Shown here: one piece after another, positions 1-6,922 of the stretch
Numbering within the stretch: position 1 is the first letter of the stretch
How the letters are laid out: each line of letters starts with the position of its first letter
Source: Verrucomicrobiia bacterium
GTDB taxonomy: Bacteria; Verrucomicrobiota; Verrucomicrobiia; Opitutales; Opitutaceae
Assembly (NCBI GenBank): GCA_030424825.1
Contig: JAUHWE010000070.1
Coordinates: 1-12,092, forward strand
Reading direction: 5' to 3'
DNA length: 12,092 nt
Notes under the pieces: generated by a model
What the model saw: the letters and a program-made list of their open reading frames with translations, nothing else
Database searches by the model: none
Told to the model about the DNA's origin: nothing
Translations under genes and position numbers: made by a program

Positions 1-816
1 GTAGCCGAACTGCCGAATGGGATTGCGCTTTATTTCGCCCCCGAGGAAGTCCTTGAATAGGCATTTGAAGAGCGATTCGCAGGTTTTCAGCACGACATTG
101 CCGGTGAATCCGTCACAGACCACAACGTCAACGACATCTTCGAAAAGCTGGAACCCTTCAATGGGTCCGTGGTAGTTGATGATGTCCGGAATCTTTTTGA
201 GAAGCTGGTTGGCGGCGTTGGTGGTCTCGTTGCCTTTGCCTTCCTCGGTACCGATCGTCATAAGACCGACTCGAGGGCTTTGGTTTCCGAGGACATGCTT
301 GCAGTAGTCGCTCCCAAGCACTGCGTTGTGAACGAGATGCTCGGCCTTCGCGAGCGGGTTTGCACCGGCGTCGATCAGTACGAAATGACCCTTCTGACGT
401 GGCATCACTGTGGCCAGGGCAGGACGCTCCACCCCTTCCATCGTCCTCAGGCGGATGGTTCCGCTAGCCATCAGCGTCCCGGTATTCCCGCAGCTCACAA
501 CAACGGCGGCCTCTCCATCCTTTACCAATTCGATTGATCGAGCCATGCTCGAGTCCCGCTTTTGCTTCATTGCCTGAAGCGGTTTGTCGTCCATGTCGAC
601 GATTTGGGAGGCGTGGATAATTCTGAGTTTTGGATGCGATTCAAGGCCGGCCTCTTTAACGAGCGGCGTCAAGACTGGCTCTTGTCCTACCAGAATGATC
701 GGAGCGATGTCAGGAAAGGCGTCCAGAGCGAGTCGTACGGCAGCGACGATCTCGGACGGGCCCTTGTCAGCGCCCATAGCATCCACAGCGATGCAGGCTT
801 TGGCCTGAACCTCCAT
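1..816 (-). CDS. plsX: Phosphate acyltransferase PlsX, C-terminus cut by window edge
   Basis: PlsX makes acyl-phosphate from acyl-ACP and phosphate, the first step of the PlsX/PlsY route to phosphatidic acid, and acts at the cytoplasmic face of the membrane. The reverse-strand reading is open for 272 codons with no stop before base 1. It starts MEVQAKACIAVDAMGADKGP, where the family normally reads VDAMGGDxGP, and later shows VVSCGNTGTLMASG, LIDAGANP, GLMTIGTEEGKGNE and CDGFTGNVVLK, all PlsX landmarks in the right order. The family is usually about 330-350 residues, so roughly 60-80 C-terminal residues lie outside. The ATG at 816 has only an AGGA two bases upstream, a weak ribosome site. It follows rpmF by 57 bases, the usual rpmF-plsX order, so co-transcription is likely. 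Identification is from motifs read directly; the start could move slightly. Confidence 0.95.
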   Translation of the reverse strand, partial: MEVQAKACIAVDAMGADKGPSEIVAAVRLALDAFPDIAPIILVGQEPVLTPLVKEAGLESHPKLRIIHASQIVDMDDKPLQAMKQKRDSSMARSIELVKDGEAAVVVSCGNTGTLMASGTIRLRTMEGVERPALATVMPRQKGHFVLIDAGANPLAKAEHLVHNAVLGSDYCKHVLGNQSPRVGLMTIGTEEGKGNETTNAANQLLKKIPDIINYHGPIEGFQLFEDVVDVVVCDGFTGNVVLKTCESLFKCLFKDFLGGEIKRNPIRQFGY

Positions 817-842
817 TATCCTATGGACTTTCGATTGGAGTG

Positions 843-859
843 AGCGGATTGGCTCCGCT
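843..859 (-). other. Small hairpin in the rpmF-plsX spacer
   Basis: A perfect 6-base inverted repeat (AGCGGA / TCCGCT) with a 5-base loop sits between the rpmF stop and the plsX start. No T-run follows it on the minus strand, so it does not look like an intrinsic terminator. It could be an mRNA processing or stability element that adjusts plsX relative to rpmF, or be without function. Confidence 0.35.
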
Positions 860-873
860 TCACAGGTCGGAAT

Positions 874-1053
874 TTAGACGGAGACATCGGTCACTTGGCG
901 ACCGCGGTACATTCCGTTGTTTGGATTCACGCGATGCGGACGAAACGCAGAGCCATCCACAGGATCCTTTGCGAGTTGTGGCTCCTCGAAGCGATTGGCT
1001 CCGCGACGGAGACGACTACGGCGTTTAGACTGCTTGCGTTTAGGGTTGGCCAT
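874..1053 (-). CDS. rpmF: 50S ribosomal protein bL32, zinc-free form
   Basis: A 59-residue basic protein starting MANPKRKQSKRRSRLRRGAN and ending NNGMYRGRQVTDVSV. The N-terminal run of Lys and Arg and the GMYRGRQV segment match the bL32 family (Escherichia coli ends in YYRGRKV). L32 is a structural component of the large ribosomal subunit. The two CxxC pairs that bind zinc in many L32 proteins are absent and there is no cysteine at all, so this is the zinc-independent form. Length is normal. The start ATG at 1053 has an A/T-rich leader with no clear Shine-Dalgarno. A promoter-like pair lies about 50 bases upstream, and plsX follows in the same direction, the usual partnership of L32 with phospholipid synthesis genes. 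It is shorter than many gene-calling cut-offs, but motif match and context make it firm. Confidence 0.95.
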   Translation of the reverse strand: MANPKRKQSKRRSRLRRGANRFEEPQLAKDPVDGSAFRPHRVNPNNGMYRGRQVTDVSV

Positions 1054-1104
1054 TTGTAATAAATTCTATGCTTAAATTAGCGCGTGTTTCGATGAAAGGA
1101 GCGG

Positions 1105-1133
1105 TTGATAATGGTCGCCCTGTGAGCCGTCAA
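1105..1133 (-). promoter_or_regulatory. Predicted sigma-70 promoter of rpmF-plsX
   Basis: On the minus strand TTGACG (1133-1128) is followed after 17 bases by TATCAA (1110-1105). That is 5 of 6 and 4 of 6 matches to the -35 and -10 consensus at ideal spacing. Transcription would begin near 1098, giving a leader of about 45 bases before rpmF. Prediction from sequence only. Confidence 0.5.
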
Positions 1134-1145
1134 GTAATAGTTTCC

Positions 1146-1182
1146 GATTGAAGCGCAATTTGCTTTGCGGGTCGATTCAATC
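1146..1182. repeat. Nested inverted repeat in the rpmF/trpD divergent region
   Basis: GATTGAA (1146-1152) pairs with TTCAATC (1176-1182). Inside it CGCAA (1154-1158) pairs with TTGCG (1165-1169) around a 6-base loop. The repeat lies just upstream of the predicted rpmF promoter and about 110 bases before trpD. It could be an operator between the divergent genes or an RNA hairpin in a long trpD leader. No T-run follows on either strand, so a terminator is unlikely. Confidence 0.4.
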
Positions 1183-1225
1183 TGCGATGGGCATTGATTG
1201 ATAACGTGCGGATCCAGCGTCCGGC

Positions 1226-1256
1226 TTGATTGGAATTGCGGGGAAACGATTAGAAT
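1226..1256 (+). promoter_or_regulatory. Weak candidate promoter of trpD
   Basis: TTGATT (1226-1231) and TAGAAT (1251-1256) resemble -35 and -10 boxes (4 of 6 and 5 of 6), but the spacer is 19 bases, longer than ideal. A start near 1263 would leave a leader of about 30 bases. No leader peptide with tandem Trp codons is visible, so no classical trp attenuator is proposed. Confidence 0.3.
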
Positions 1257-1293
1257 TGTTTTTGCGATTTGAGGCGCTTAATCCTTTCTTTAT

Positions 1294-2337
1294 ATGAAAC
1301 TTGCGGAGTTTTCAGCCATCGTCTCAGAAGGAGGCAACCTGACGGAAGCCCAATCCACGACCCTGGCCGATCTCTTGGCCTCAGCGGAGGAAGATCCCAA
1401 GCAGAAAGCGGATTTTCTTACGCTCCTCGCGCGAAAGGGAGAATCGCCCGAAGAAGTGGCGGGACTAGCTAAACGCTATCGGGAGCTCGCTCGCAACCCC
1501 GGTTTGGAGCAGTGGAGCGGTGAGGCGATCGATGTCTGTGGGACCGGGGGTGACAAGCAGCATACCTTCAATATCAGTACTACGGTAACCTTTATAGTAG
1601 CTGCGGCGGGAATACCGGTTCTCAAGCATGGCAATCGGTCGATCACTTCGAAATGCGGAAGCTCCAACCTGTTGGAGGCAATAGGCATTGATATCGCGTC
1701 CGATGACGCTGTCCTCAAACGATCGATGGAGGAGTTGGGCTTTTGCTTCATGTTCGCGCCCGCCTTTCACCCGGCATTTAAGGAAATTGTGCCCGTGCGG
1801 CAGGCCTTGGCGGAGAAAGGACAGCGTACGGTGTTCAATATTCTAGGGCCTCTAATTAATCCGGCCAAACCTGCCTTTCAGTTGCTGGGAGTGTTTAGCA
1901 AGTCTGTTGTGAATCTGATGGCTGCCACTCAGGACTCACTAGGCCTCAAAGCGGGCCTAATTGCCCATTGTGATTTAGGAGATAAGGGAGGAATGGACGA
2001 GTTTAGCGCGGCCGGTGTAAATGTCGCTCGAGGTTTTGGTTCCTTGCGGGAGGTCGATGCCCGGTGGTTCCCGAGCGACATGGGGATTGACGCAGGTCCT
2101 TTAGCGGATCTCGAAGGAGGTGACGTAGAGACAAATTTGTTGATTCTGAATCGATTGCTAGAGGGAAAAGCCCCTAAAGCCTTGGAGGATTCAGTCGTGG
2201 TTAATGCGGCAGCGGCTTTTTTCGTAACAGGGCGCCATGCGAACATTGCGGAAGGAGTCGAGGAAGCTCGGGAACTGCTGGTTGGCGGCAGTGTTCGGGA
2301 TAAGATCGAACAGGCGAAAGAATTCTACAAATCGTAA
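1294..2337 (+). CDS. trpD: Anthranilate phosphoribosyltransferase
   Basis: TrpD joins anthranilate to phosphoribosyl pyrophosphate, the second step of tryptophan synthesis, in the cytosol. The 347 residues match the usual length. An N-terminal helical domain (about 1-70) precedes the catalytic domain with VCGTGGD (81-87, PRPP-binding glycine loop), KHGNRSITSKCGSS (111-124), and RTVFNILGPLINPA (178-191). GMDEFS is present, with the Asp-Glu pair that binds magnesium in this family. The domain order excludes thymidine or pyrimidine nucleoside phosphorylases, which share the fold. The ATG at 1294 gives the expected N-terminus but has no strong ribosome site. No other trp gene lies in the window, so trpD is detached from a trp operon here. 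Its TAA stop overlaps the glmM ATG by one base, which suggests translational coupling. Confidence 0.96.
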   Translation: MKLAEFSAIVSEGGNLTEAQSTTLADLLASAEEDPKQKADFLTLLARKGESPEEVAGLAKRYRELARNPGLEQWSGEAIDVCGTGGDKQHTFNISTTVTFIVAAAGIPVLKHGNRSITSKCGSSNLLEAIGIDIASDDAVLKRSMEELGFCFMFAPAFHPAFKEIVPVRQALAEKGQRTVFNILGPLINPAKPAFQLLGVFSKSVVNLMAATQDSLGLKAGLIAHCDLGDKGGMDEFSAAGVNVARGFGSLREVDARWFPSDMGIDAGPLADLEGGDVETNLLILNRLLEGKAPKALEDSVVVNAAAAFFVTGRHANIAEGVEEARELLVGGSVRDKIEQAKEFYKS

Positions 2338-3683
2338 TGGCTCTCAAATACTTTGGAACGGATGGGATACGTGGTGAATACGGCGGTTCCAACCTCAATG
2401 ATAAAATCGCGTTTCGTGCGGGTGTTGCCGTGGCACGACTTCTTAAGAAGCATCACGAGACGGCGGCTCCGCTCATGGTAGTGGGGAGAGATACGCGTGC
2501 ATCCGGTCCGAGTCTCTTAGCTGCCTTAGGGGCCGGATTCAGATTTGAGGGAGGTGTCATTGAGTCGATTGGAGTCGCTCCCACTCCAGCGATTGCCAAA
2601 GTGGTCGAGCTCGGTAACGCCTTGGCCGGCTGCTCGATTACGGCTTCCCACAACCCAAGTAAGGACAACGGAATTAAATTTTTTCAATCCAAAGGAAGAA
2701 AACCGTCTGAGTCCTTTGAACAGGAACTGGACAACGCTGTTGGCGAAGCCGACGCGCCTGCATCAATGGATTTTCCCGTTATCGAAGATGGGTCCTTAGA
2801 AAAGACCGAGTTTTATGTGTCTCGGGTGAATCGCGCATTCGATCCGAAACTTTTGGCAGGCAAAAAGATCGCTTTAGACTGCGCGAATGGAGCCTTGAGT
2901 TCGATTGCGGTGGGGGTTTTTGAATCTCTAGGAGCCGAAGTTGATAGTGTAGGGTGCAATCCAAACGGATCGAATATCAATGACGGGGTAGGAAGCGAAT
3001 GCCCTCAGTCAATGGCCAAAATGTATTCGATGAAGGAGTACGATATGGGTTTTGCCTTTGATGGAGACGGGGACCGGATGGTAGCTTTTGACCACAATGG
3101 GGAAAAGCTTTCCGGCGAAGCGGTTTTGGGATTGCTCGCTATCAGGTTAAAGGAATTAGGACAGTTGAAAGGGAACACGCTGGTAAGCACTCTACAGAGC
3201 AATCTAGGTTTGGATTCCGCTTTAGCCCATTTAGGGATTTCGGTGAGGAGGGTTGGTATTGGAGACAAGTTCGTTTCTCGATTGATGAGCGGGGAAGGGT
3301 TTTCGTTAGGTGGGGAGGAATCCGGACATGTAGTGGTAGGCGACTTCTCGATGACGGGTGATGGCTTGTTTTCTGCCTTGAAAGTAGCGCAGACCGTTGT
3401 GGAAAAAGGCCAATCCTTGGCGGATTTGGCCGCTTTCTATCGTGCTTTCCCCCAGGAGACGAGGGCAATTACGGTCACCACTAAGAAGCCGTTAGAAGCG
3501 TGCCCGAGCATCTGCTCGGCTATGAGAGACCTTGAGAGTTCATTTGGAGATGAAGGGCGACTGCTAGTGAGGTATTCTGGCACAGAACCAAAGTTAAGGT
3601 TGCTTGTCGAAGCTAAGACCATTGACTTAGCTTCCGAGTCTATCCGAAGGCTGGAAGCAGCGGTTTGCGAAGATCTCGGCTAA
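2337..3683 (+). CDS. glmM: Phosphoglucosamine mutase
   Basis: GlmM converts glucosamine-6-phosphate to glucosamine-1-phosphate, which feeds UDP-GlcNAc for peptidoglycan and LPS. The 448 residues carry all four signatures of the alpha-D-phosphohexomutase family in order: YFGTDGIRG at the N-terminus, the phosphoserine loop ITASHNP (Ser104), the metal loop DGDGDR (242-247), the sugar-specificity loop GGEESGH (325-331), and the phosphate-binding RYSGTEP (412-418). The N-terminal FGTDGIRG and the GEESGH loop favour GlmM over phosphomannomutase. The last motif has Tyr where GlmM commonly has Pro (RPSGTEP), a form more often seen in phosphomannomutase/phosphoglucomutase relatives, so substrate preference is slightly uncertain. 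The start overlaps the trpD stop (TAATG). A TPR gene follows 17 bases after the stop. Confidence 0.93.
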   Translation: MALKYFGTDGIRGEYGGSNLNDKIAFRAGVAVARLLKKHHETAAPLMVVGRDTRASGPSLLAALGAGFRFEGGVIESIGVAPTPAIAKVVELGNALAGCSITASHNPSKDNGIKFFQSKGRKPSESFEQELDNAVGEADAPASMDFPVIEDGSLEKTEFYVSRVNRAFDPKLLAGKKIALDCANGALSSIAVGVFESLGAEVDSVGCNPNGSNINDGVGSECPQSMAKMYSMKEYDMGFAFDGDGDRMVAFDHNGEKLSGEAVLGLLAIRLKELGQLKGNTLVSTLQSNLGLDSALAHLGISVRRVGIGDKFVSRLMSGEGFSLGGEESGHVVVGDFSMTGDGLFSALKVAQTVVEKGQSLADLAAFYRAFPQETRAITVTTKKPLEACPSICSAMRDLESSFGDEGRLLVRYSGTEPKLRLLVEAKTIDLASESIRRLEAAVCEDLG

Positions 3684-3700
3684 GGAGTTAGTTGCATGGA

Positions 3701-5134
3701 ATGTCAGAATTACTTGAATACGATTTGAGCGATAGGGATCGCAAGAAAATTGAAAACGCGCGTTTAGCGATGACGCGTGGCAACTTCGAGTACACGATAG
3801 AAATATGCTGTTCGCTTCTGGACGAAGAGCCTCGCTGCTTGGAAGTGCGGCGCCTTTTGAGAAGAGCCCAAAGAAGAGTCTTTGCCAATCGTAGAAAGGG
3901 TCTGGGACCGCTGCTTGCCCGCTATGCTGGCAATCTTTTATTGTTCAGGGGATATCTGGTACTAAAGGGAAATCCAGGAAAAGCTATGTCGATTGGGGAA
4001 AAGGTACTCAATCAAAACGTGTACAGCGCTAAAGCGCTTTCGCTCGTTGCTCGAGGAGCTCGAGCGTTAGAACTAAACGAGACGGAGTCGTACTGCTTGG
4101 AGCTTATTTGCGATAGGTATCCCAGCAATGTTGTCAAAATGGAGCGTCTGTGCGAAGCGCTAATCAAGGCGGGTTCAACGGAGAAGGCATTGACCATCGC
4201 GGAACGATTAACGCGTTTGAAACCGGGTAGCAGCGCCGTACAGGAACTCGTGAAATCGGCTTCCGTCGCCCATTCCATTAACCAAGGGAAATGGGCCGAC
4301 AAAGAAGAGGATTTTCGATCAAAGCTTAAGAATAAAGACGAAGCGGATTCTCTGGAACGAGCCAATCGGGTGGTCGTGGACGAGAGAGGGGGCGAGGAGC
4401 GCTCGGACGACTTAATCGAAGCGATCCAGAAAGATCCCCAGCAAGTCGACAACTACAAGCTACTCGTTCGATCGCTCATGAATCAGGAACGCTATGAGGA
4501 GGCGTTAGAGTGGCTGGACAAGGCCTTTGCGTTGCCCGAAGCAGAAGCGGATGCTCCCCTTCGACAACTGAGAAGCGAATTGAAAGTCAACCGCGTGGAG
4601 CGAGAGTTGTTTGATTTGAGACGAGAAATCGCGGAAAACGGAGGGTCGGAAGGACAACTGGAAGAGCTTGAGACCGAACTCCTGAAGCTCAAACTGGAAG
4701 AAAGCCGCAAATTGGTAGAGCAGTTTCCCAACGACTACAGCCAAAGGTACAAGTATGGGCGGTATCTTTTCGAAACCGGTAGCGTTGACGAGGCGATCCA
4801 GCAATTTCAGATTTCGCAGAGAAGCCCCAGCTTAAGACTGAAGTCACTGGTGCTCCTCGGTCGTTGCTTTATGGCTAAGGAGCTATTCGACCTCGCGTTA
4901 GAGCAGTTGAAGCAACCGGCTGAAAATCTGACGGTAATCGATGATTTTAAGAAAGAGGTCCTCTATCTGCTCGCGCAATGCTACGAACGCTTGGACCGGA
5001 AGGAAGACGCGATCCATCAGTACAAGGCGATTTATTCGAATGACATCGGATACCGCGATGTCTCTGAAAAGATTAATAAATTCTACGGGAAGCAAGAGAC
5101 CCGAGGCATTTCTAATCCTCGGTCGAATCGGTGA
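3701..5134 (+). CDS. Cytosolic tetratricopeptide-repeat protein, role unknown
   Basis: A 477-residue protein with no signal peptide or membrane segment. It is almost wholly helical, with TPR-like pairs at about 16-45, 150-178, 254-280, 347-374, 383-405 and 421-447; the last three are the clearest (for example YKYGRYLFETGSVDEAIQQF). A charged coiled coil runs from about 294 to 340, and a Lys/Glu/Asp-rich linker from about 196 to 245 divides N- and C-terminal repeat blocks. Such proteins are usually scaffolds; no catalytic motif is seen. An AAGGAG-type ribosome site lies at 3682-3687: the ATG at 3701 is 13 bases from it, while an in-frame TTG at 3692 is only 4 bases away and would add MHG, so the exact start is open. 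It probably shares a transcript with trpD and glmM, and its 3' end overlaps orn by 23 bases. Confidence 0.85.
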   Translation: MSELLEYDLSDRDRKKIENARLAMTRGNFEYTIEICCSLLDEEPRCLEVRRLLRRAQRRVFANRRKGLGPLLARYAGNLLLFRGYLVLKGNPGKAMSIGEKVLNQNVYSAKALSLVARGARALELNETESYCLELICDRYPSNVVKMERLCEALIKAGSTEKALTIAERLTRLKPGSSAVQELVKSASVAHSINQGKWADKEEDFRSKLKNKDEADSLERANRVVVDERGGEERSDDLIEAIQKDPQQVDNYKLLVRSLMNQERYEEALEWLDKAFALPEAEADAPLRQLRSELKVNRVERELFDLRREIAENGGSEGQLEELETELLKLKLEESRKLVEQFPNDYSQRYKYGRYLFETGSVDEAIQQFQISQRSPSLRLKSLVLLGRCFMAKELFDLALEQLKQPAENLTVIDDFKKEVLYLLAQCYERLDRKEDAIHQYKAIYSNDIGYRDVSEKINKFYGKQETRGISNPRSNR

Positions 5135-5696
5135 CCGATTGAGGAGGGGGGTTGTCGATCAATGCTAGTCCGGAAGGGTCTATGGAGCTCATGTAGTACT
5201 TTAGCTCAGCAATGGACTCCTTGATGTCGTCCAACGCTCTGTGCGTATTGTTTTTTTTGAACTCCCTTCCCAGCATTTCTCGGAAAACGATTTTGAAACT
5301 GGACACATCGAGCATTCGATAATGAAGCCTTGAAGCAAATTGAGGAAGGTGGGCGTCTATGAATTTTCGGTCCTGGGAAATGGAATTGCCACAGATGACG
5401 ACCGGATTCTTTTTCTTGAAGTGCTTCTTTGCAATTTCGCATAATTGCGTATCGAGCGTCTCCTCAGTTATCCCGTCCGGAACGCGATCAATCAGTCCGC
5501 TCGCGGCATGATGGTGTTGGCACCAGTCGTTCATGCCCTCCAGAACTTCTGGAGTTTGAAACACAGCCGTTTCCCATTCAAAAACGGCTTCCAGCTGTTT
5601 GTCTGTTACGATAACAGCTGCTTCTAAAATCCGGTCTTTGATCGGGTCCAACCCGGTCATCTCCAGGTCTATCCAGCAAAATCGACGCTTTGACAT
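5112..5696 (-). CDS. orn: Oligoribonuclease (DEDDh 3'-5' exonuclease)
   Basis: Orn degrades the 2-5 nucleotide fragments left by other RNases, and pGpG from c-di-GMP breakdown, to mononucleotides in the cytosol. The 194 residues match the family. The DEDDh set is complete: WIDLEMTGLD (Asp10, Glu12), GNSISQDRKFI (Asp109), and THRALDDIKES with His152 and the Asp156/157 pair. HRALDDIxESIAEL is nearly the E. coli Orn motif, which separates it from the DnaQ proofreading subunit. A proline-containing acidic tail (about 181-194) extends beyond the usual end. The ATG at 5696 has no recognisable ribosome site. The gene is convergent with the TPR gene, with 23 bases of coding overlap and no terminator between them. 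Confidence 0.95.
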   Translation of the reverse strand: MSKRRFCWIDLEMTGLDPIKDRILEAAVIVTDKQLEAVFEWETAVFQTPEVLEGMNDWCQHHHAASGLIDRVPDGITEETLDTQLCEIAKKHFKKKNPVVICGNSISQDRKFIDAHLPQFASRLHYRMLDVSSFKIVFREMLGREFKKNNTHRALDDIKESIAELKYYMSSIDPSGLALIDNPPPQSVTDSTED

Positions 5697-5837
5697 TGGT
5701 ATTCAGTTTTTTCGAGCTAGGCCGGTGATTGGCGGCGTATTGCAAAGGAAGATGGGTGGGCTGAGACTGCGATGGTTGTGAGTGTTCTTAAACAGAAAGA
5801 ATCGAGAAACGACGGCAACAAAAATGGTACAGGTAGC

Positions 5838-5884
5838 TATGTGCAACGCCGCTTTTGCGTTTAGCACATAAAGATTTTTATTTT
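5838..5884 (+). terminator. Strong hairpin with T-rich tail between orn and kdsA
   Basis: TATGTGCAACGC (5838-5849) pairs with GCGTT-TA-GCACATA (5857-5870): 12 base pairs, one 2-base bulge, 7-base loop. After AAGA comes TTTTTATTTT (5875-5884) on the plus strand, the look of an intrinsic terminator, though the T-run starts four bases after the stem. No plus-strand gene ends just upstream. It could therefore stop transcription running antisense to orn from the TPR gene, act as a kdsA leader structure, or be an operator for the divergent pair. Confidence 0.4.
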
Positions 5885-5916
5885 GCGCGGTGGGTTTCTT
5901 GGTGAAAGAAGAGTGA

Positions 5917-6702
<786 letters not shown>

Positions 6703-6705
<3 letters not shown>

Positions 6706-6726
6706 AGCCGTAGGGCTCCTGCTTCA
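6703..6726 (+). terminator. Weak stem-loop at the end of kdsA
   Basis: TGAAGC (which includes the kdsA stop codon) and GCTTCA (6721-6726) form a 6-base stem, with AGG/CCT pairing possible inside. No T-run follows, so an intrinsic terminator is doubtful; the kdsA transcript may end by another mechanism or run on into the downstream operon. Confidence 0.25.
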
Positions 6727-6807
6727 ATGGTTAGTGGTACTCAAATTCAGCTAGGGGAACACTTAGATTGTCTTGATTGAGGGATTAGAAATCGCCTGCT
6801 GAGGCCG

Positions 6808-6833
6808 TTTTGATCAAAAACTCCTAGTATATT
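6808..6833 (+). promoter_or_regulatory. Palindrome and -10-like box upstream of the exported-protein operon
   Basis: TTTTGATCAAAA (6808-6819) is a perfect 12-base palindrome, followed by TATATT (6828-6833), a 5 of 6 match to a -10 box. The -35 position at 17-base spacing (6805-6810, CCGTTT) is poor. The palindrome would sit over the -35 end and spacer, fitting a regulator-controlled promoter. A 10-base direct repeat, AATTCAGCTA, also occurs at 6744-6753 and 6905-6914 in the same gap. Proposed from pattern only. Confidence 0.3.
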
Positions 6834-6922
6834 CGAAACTTGTCAGATCTTCGCGTCGTTATATCGTTGGAGAGTGTCGGGTCCTGAAAGAGGGAAGGTA
6901 TCCCAATTCAGCTACATGGTCC

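Noticed and set aside
169..1028. Plus-strand frames of 60-120 codons at the left end
   Set aside because: They are antisense to plsX and rpmF, whose protein motifs are unmistakable on the minus strand.
1134..1293. Possible trp leader peptide or attenuator upstream of trpD
   Set aside because: No short frame with tandem Trp codons and no hairpin followed by a T-run was found in the expected place.
5855..5884. Promoter for kdsA made of TTGCGT and TATTTT
   Set aside because: Matches are only 3 of 6 and 4 of 6, and the same bases form the strong hairpin and its tail.
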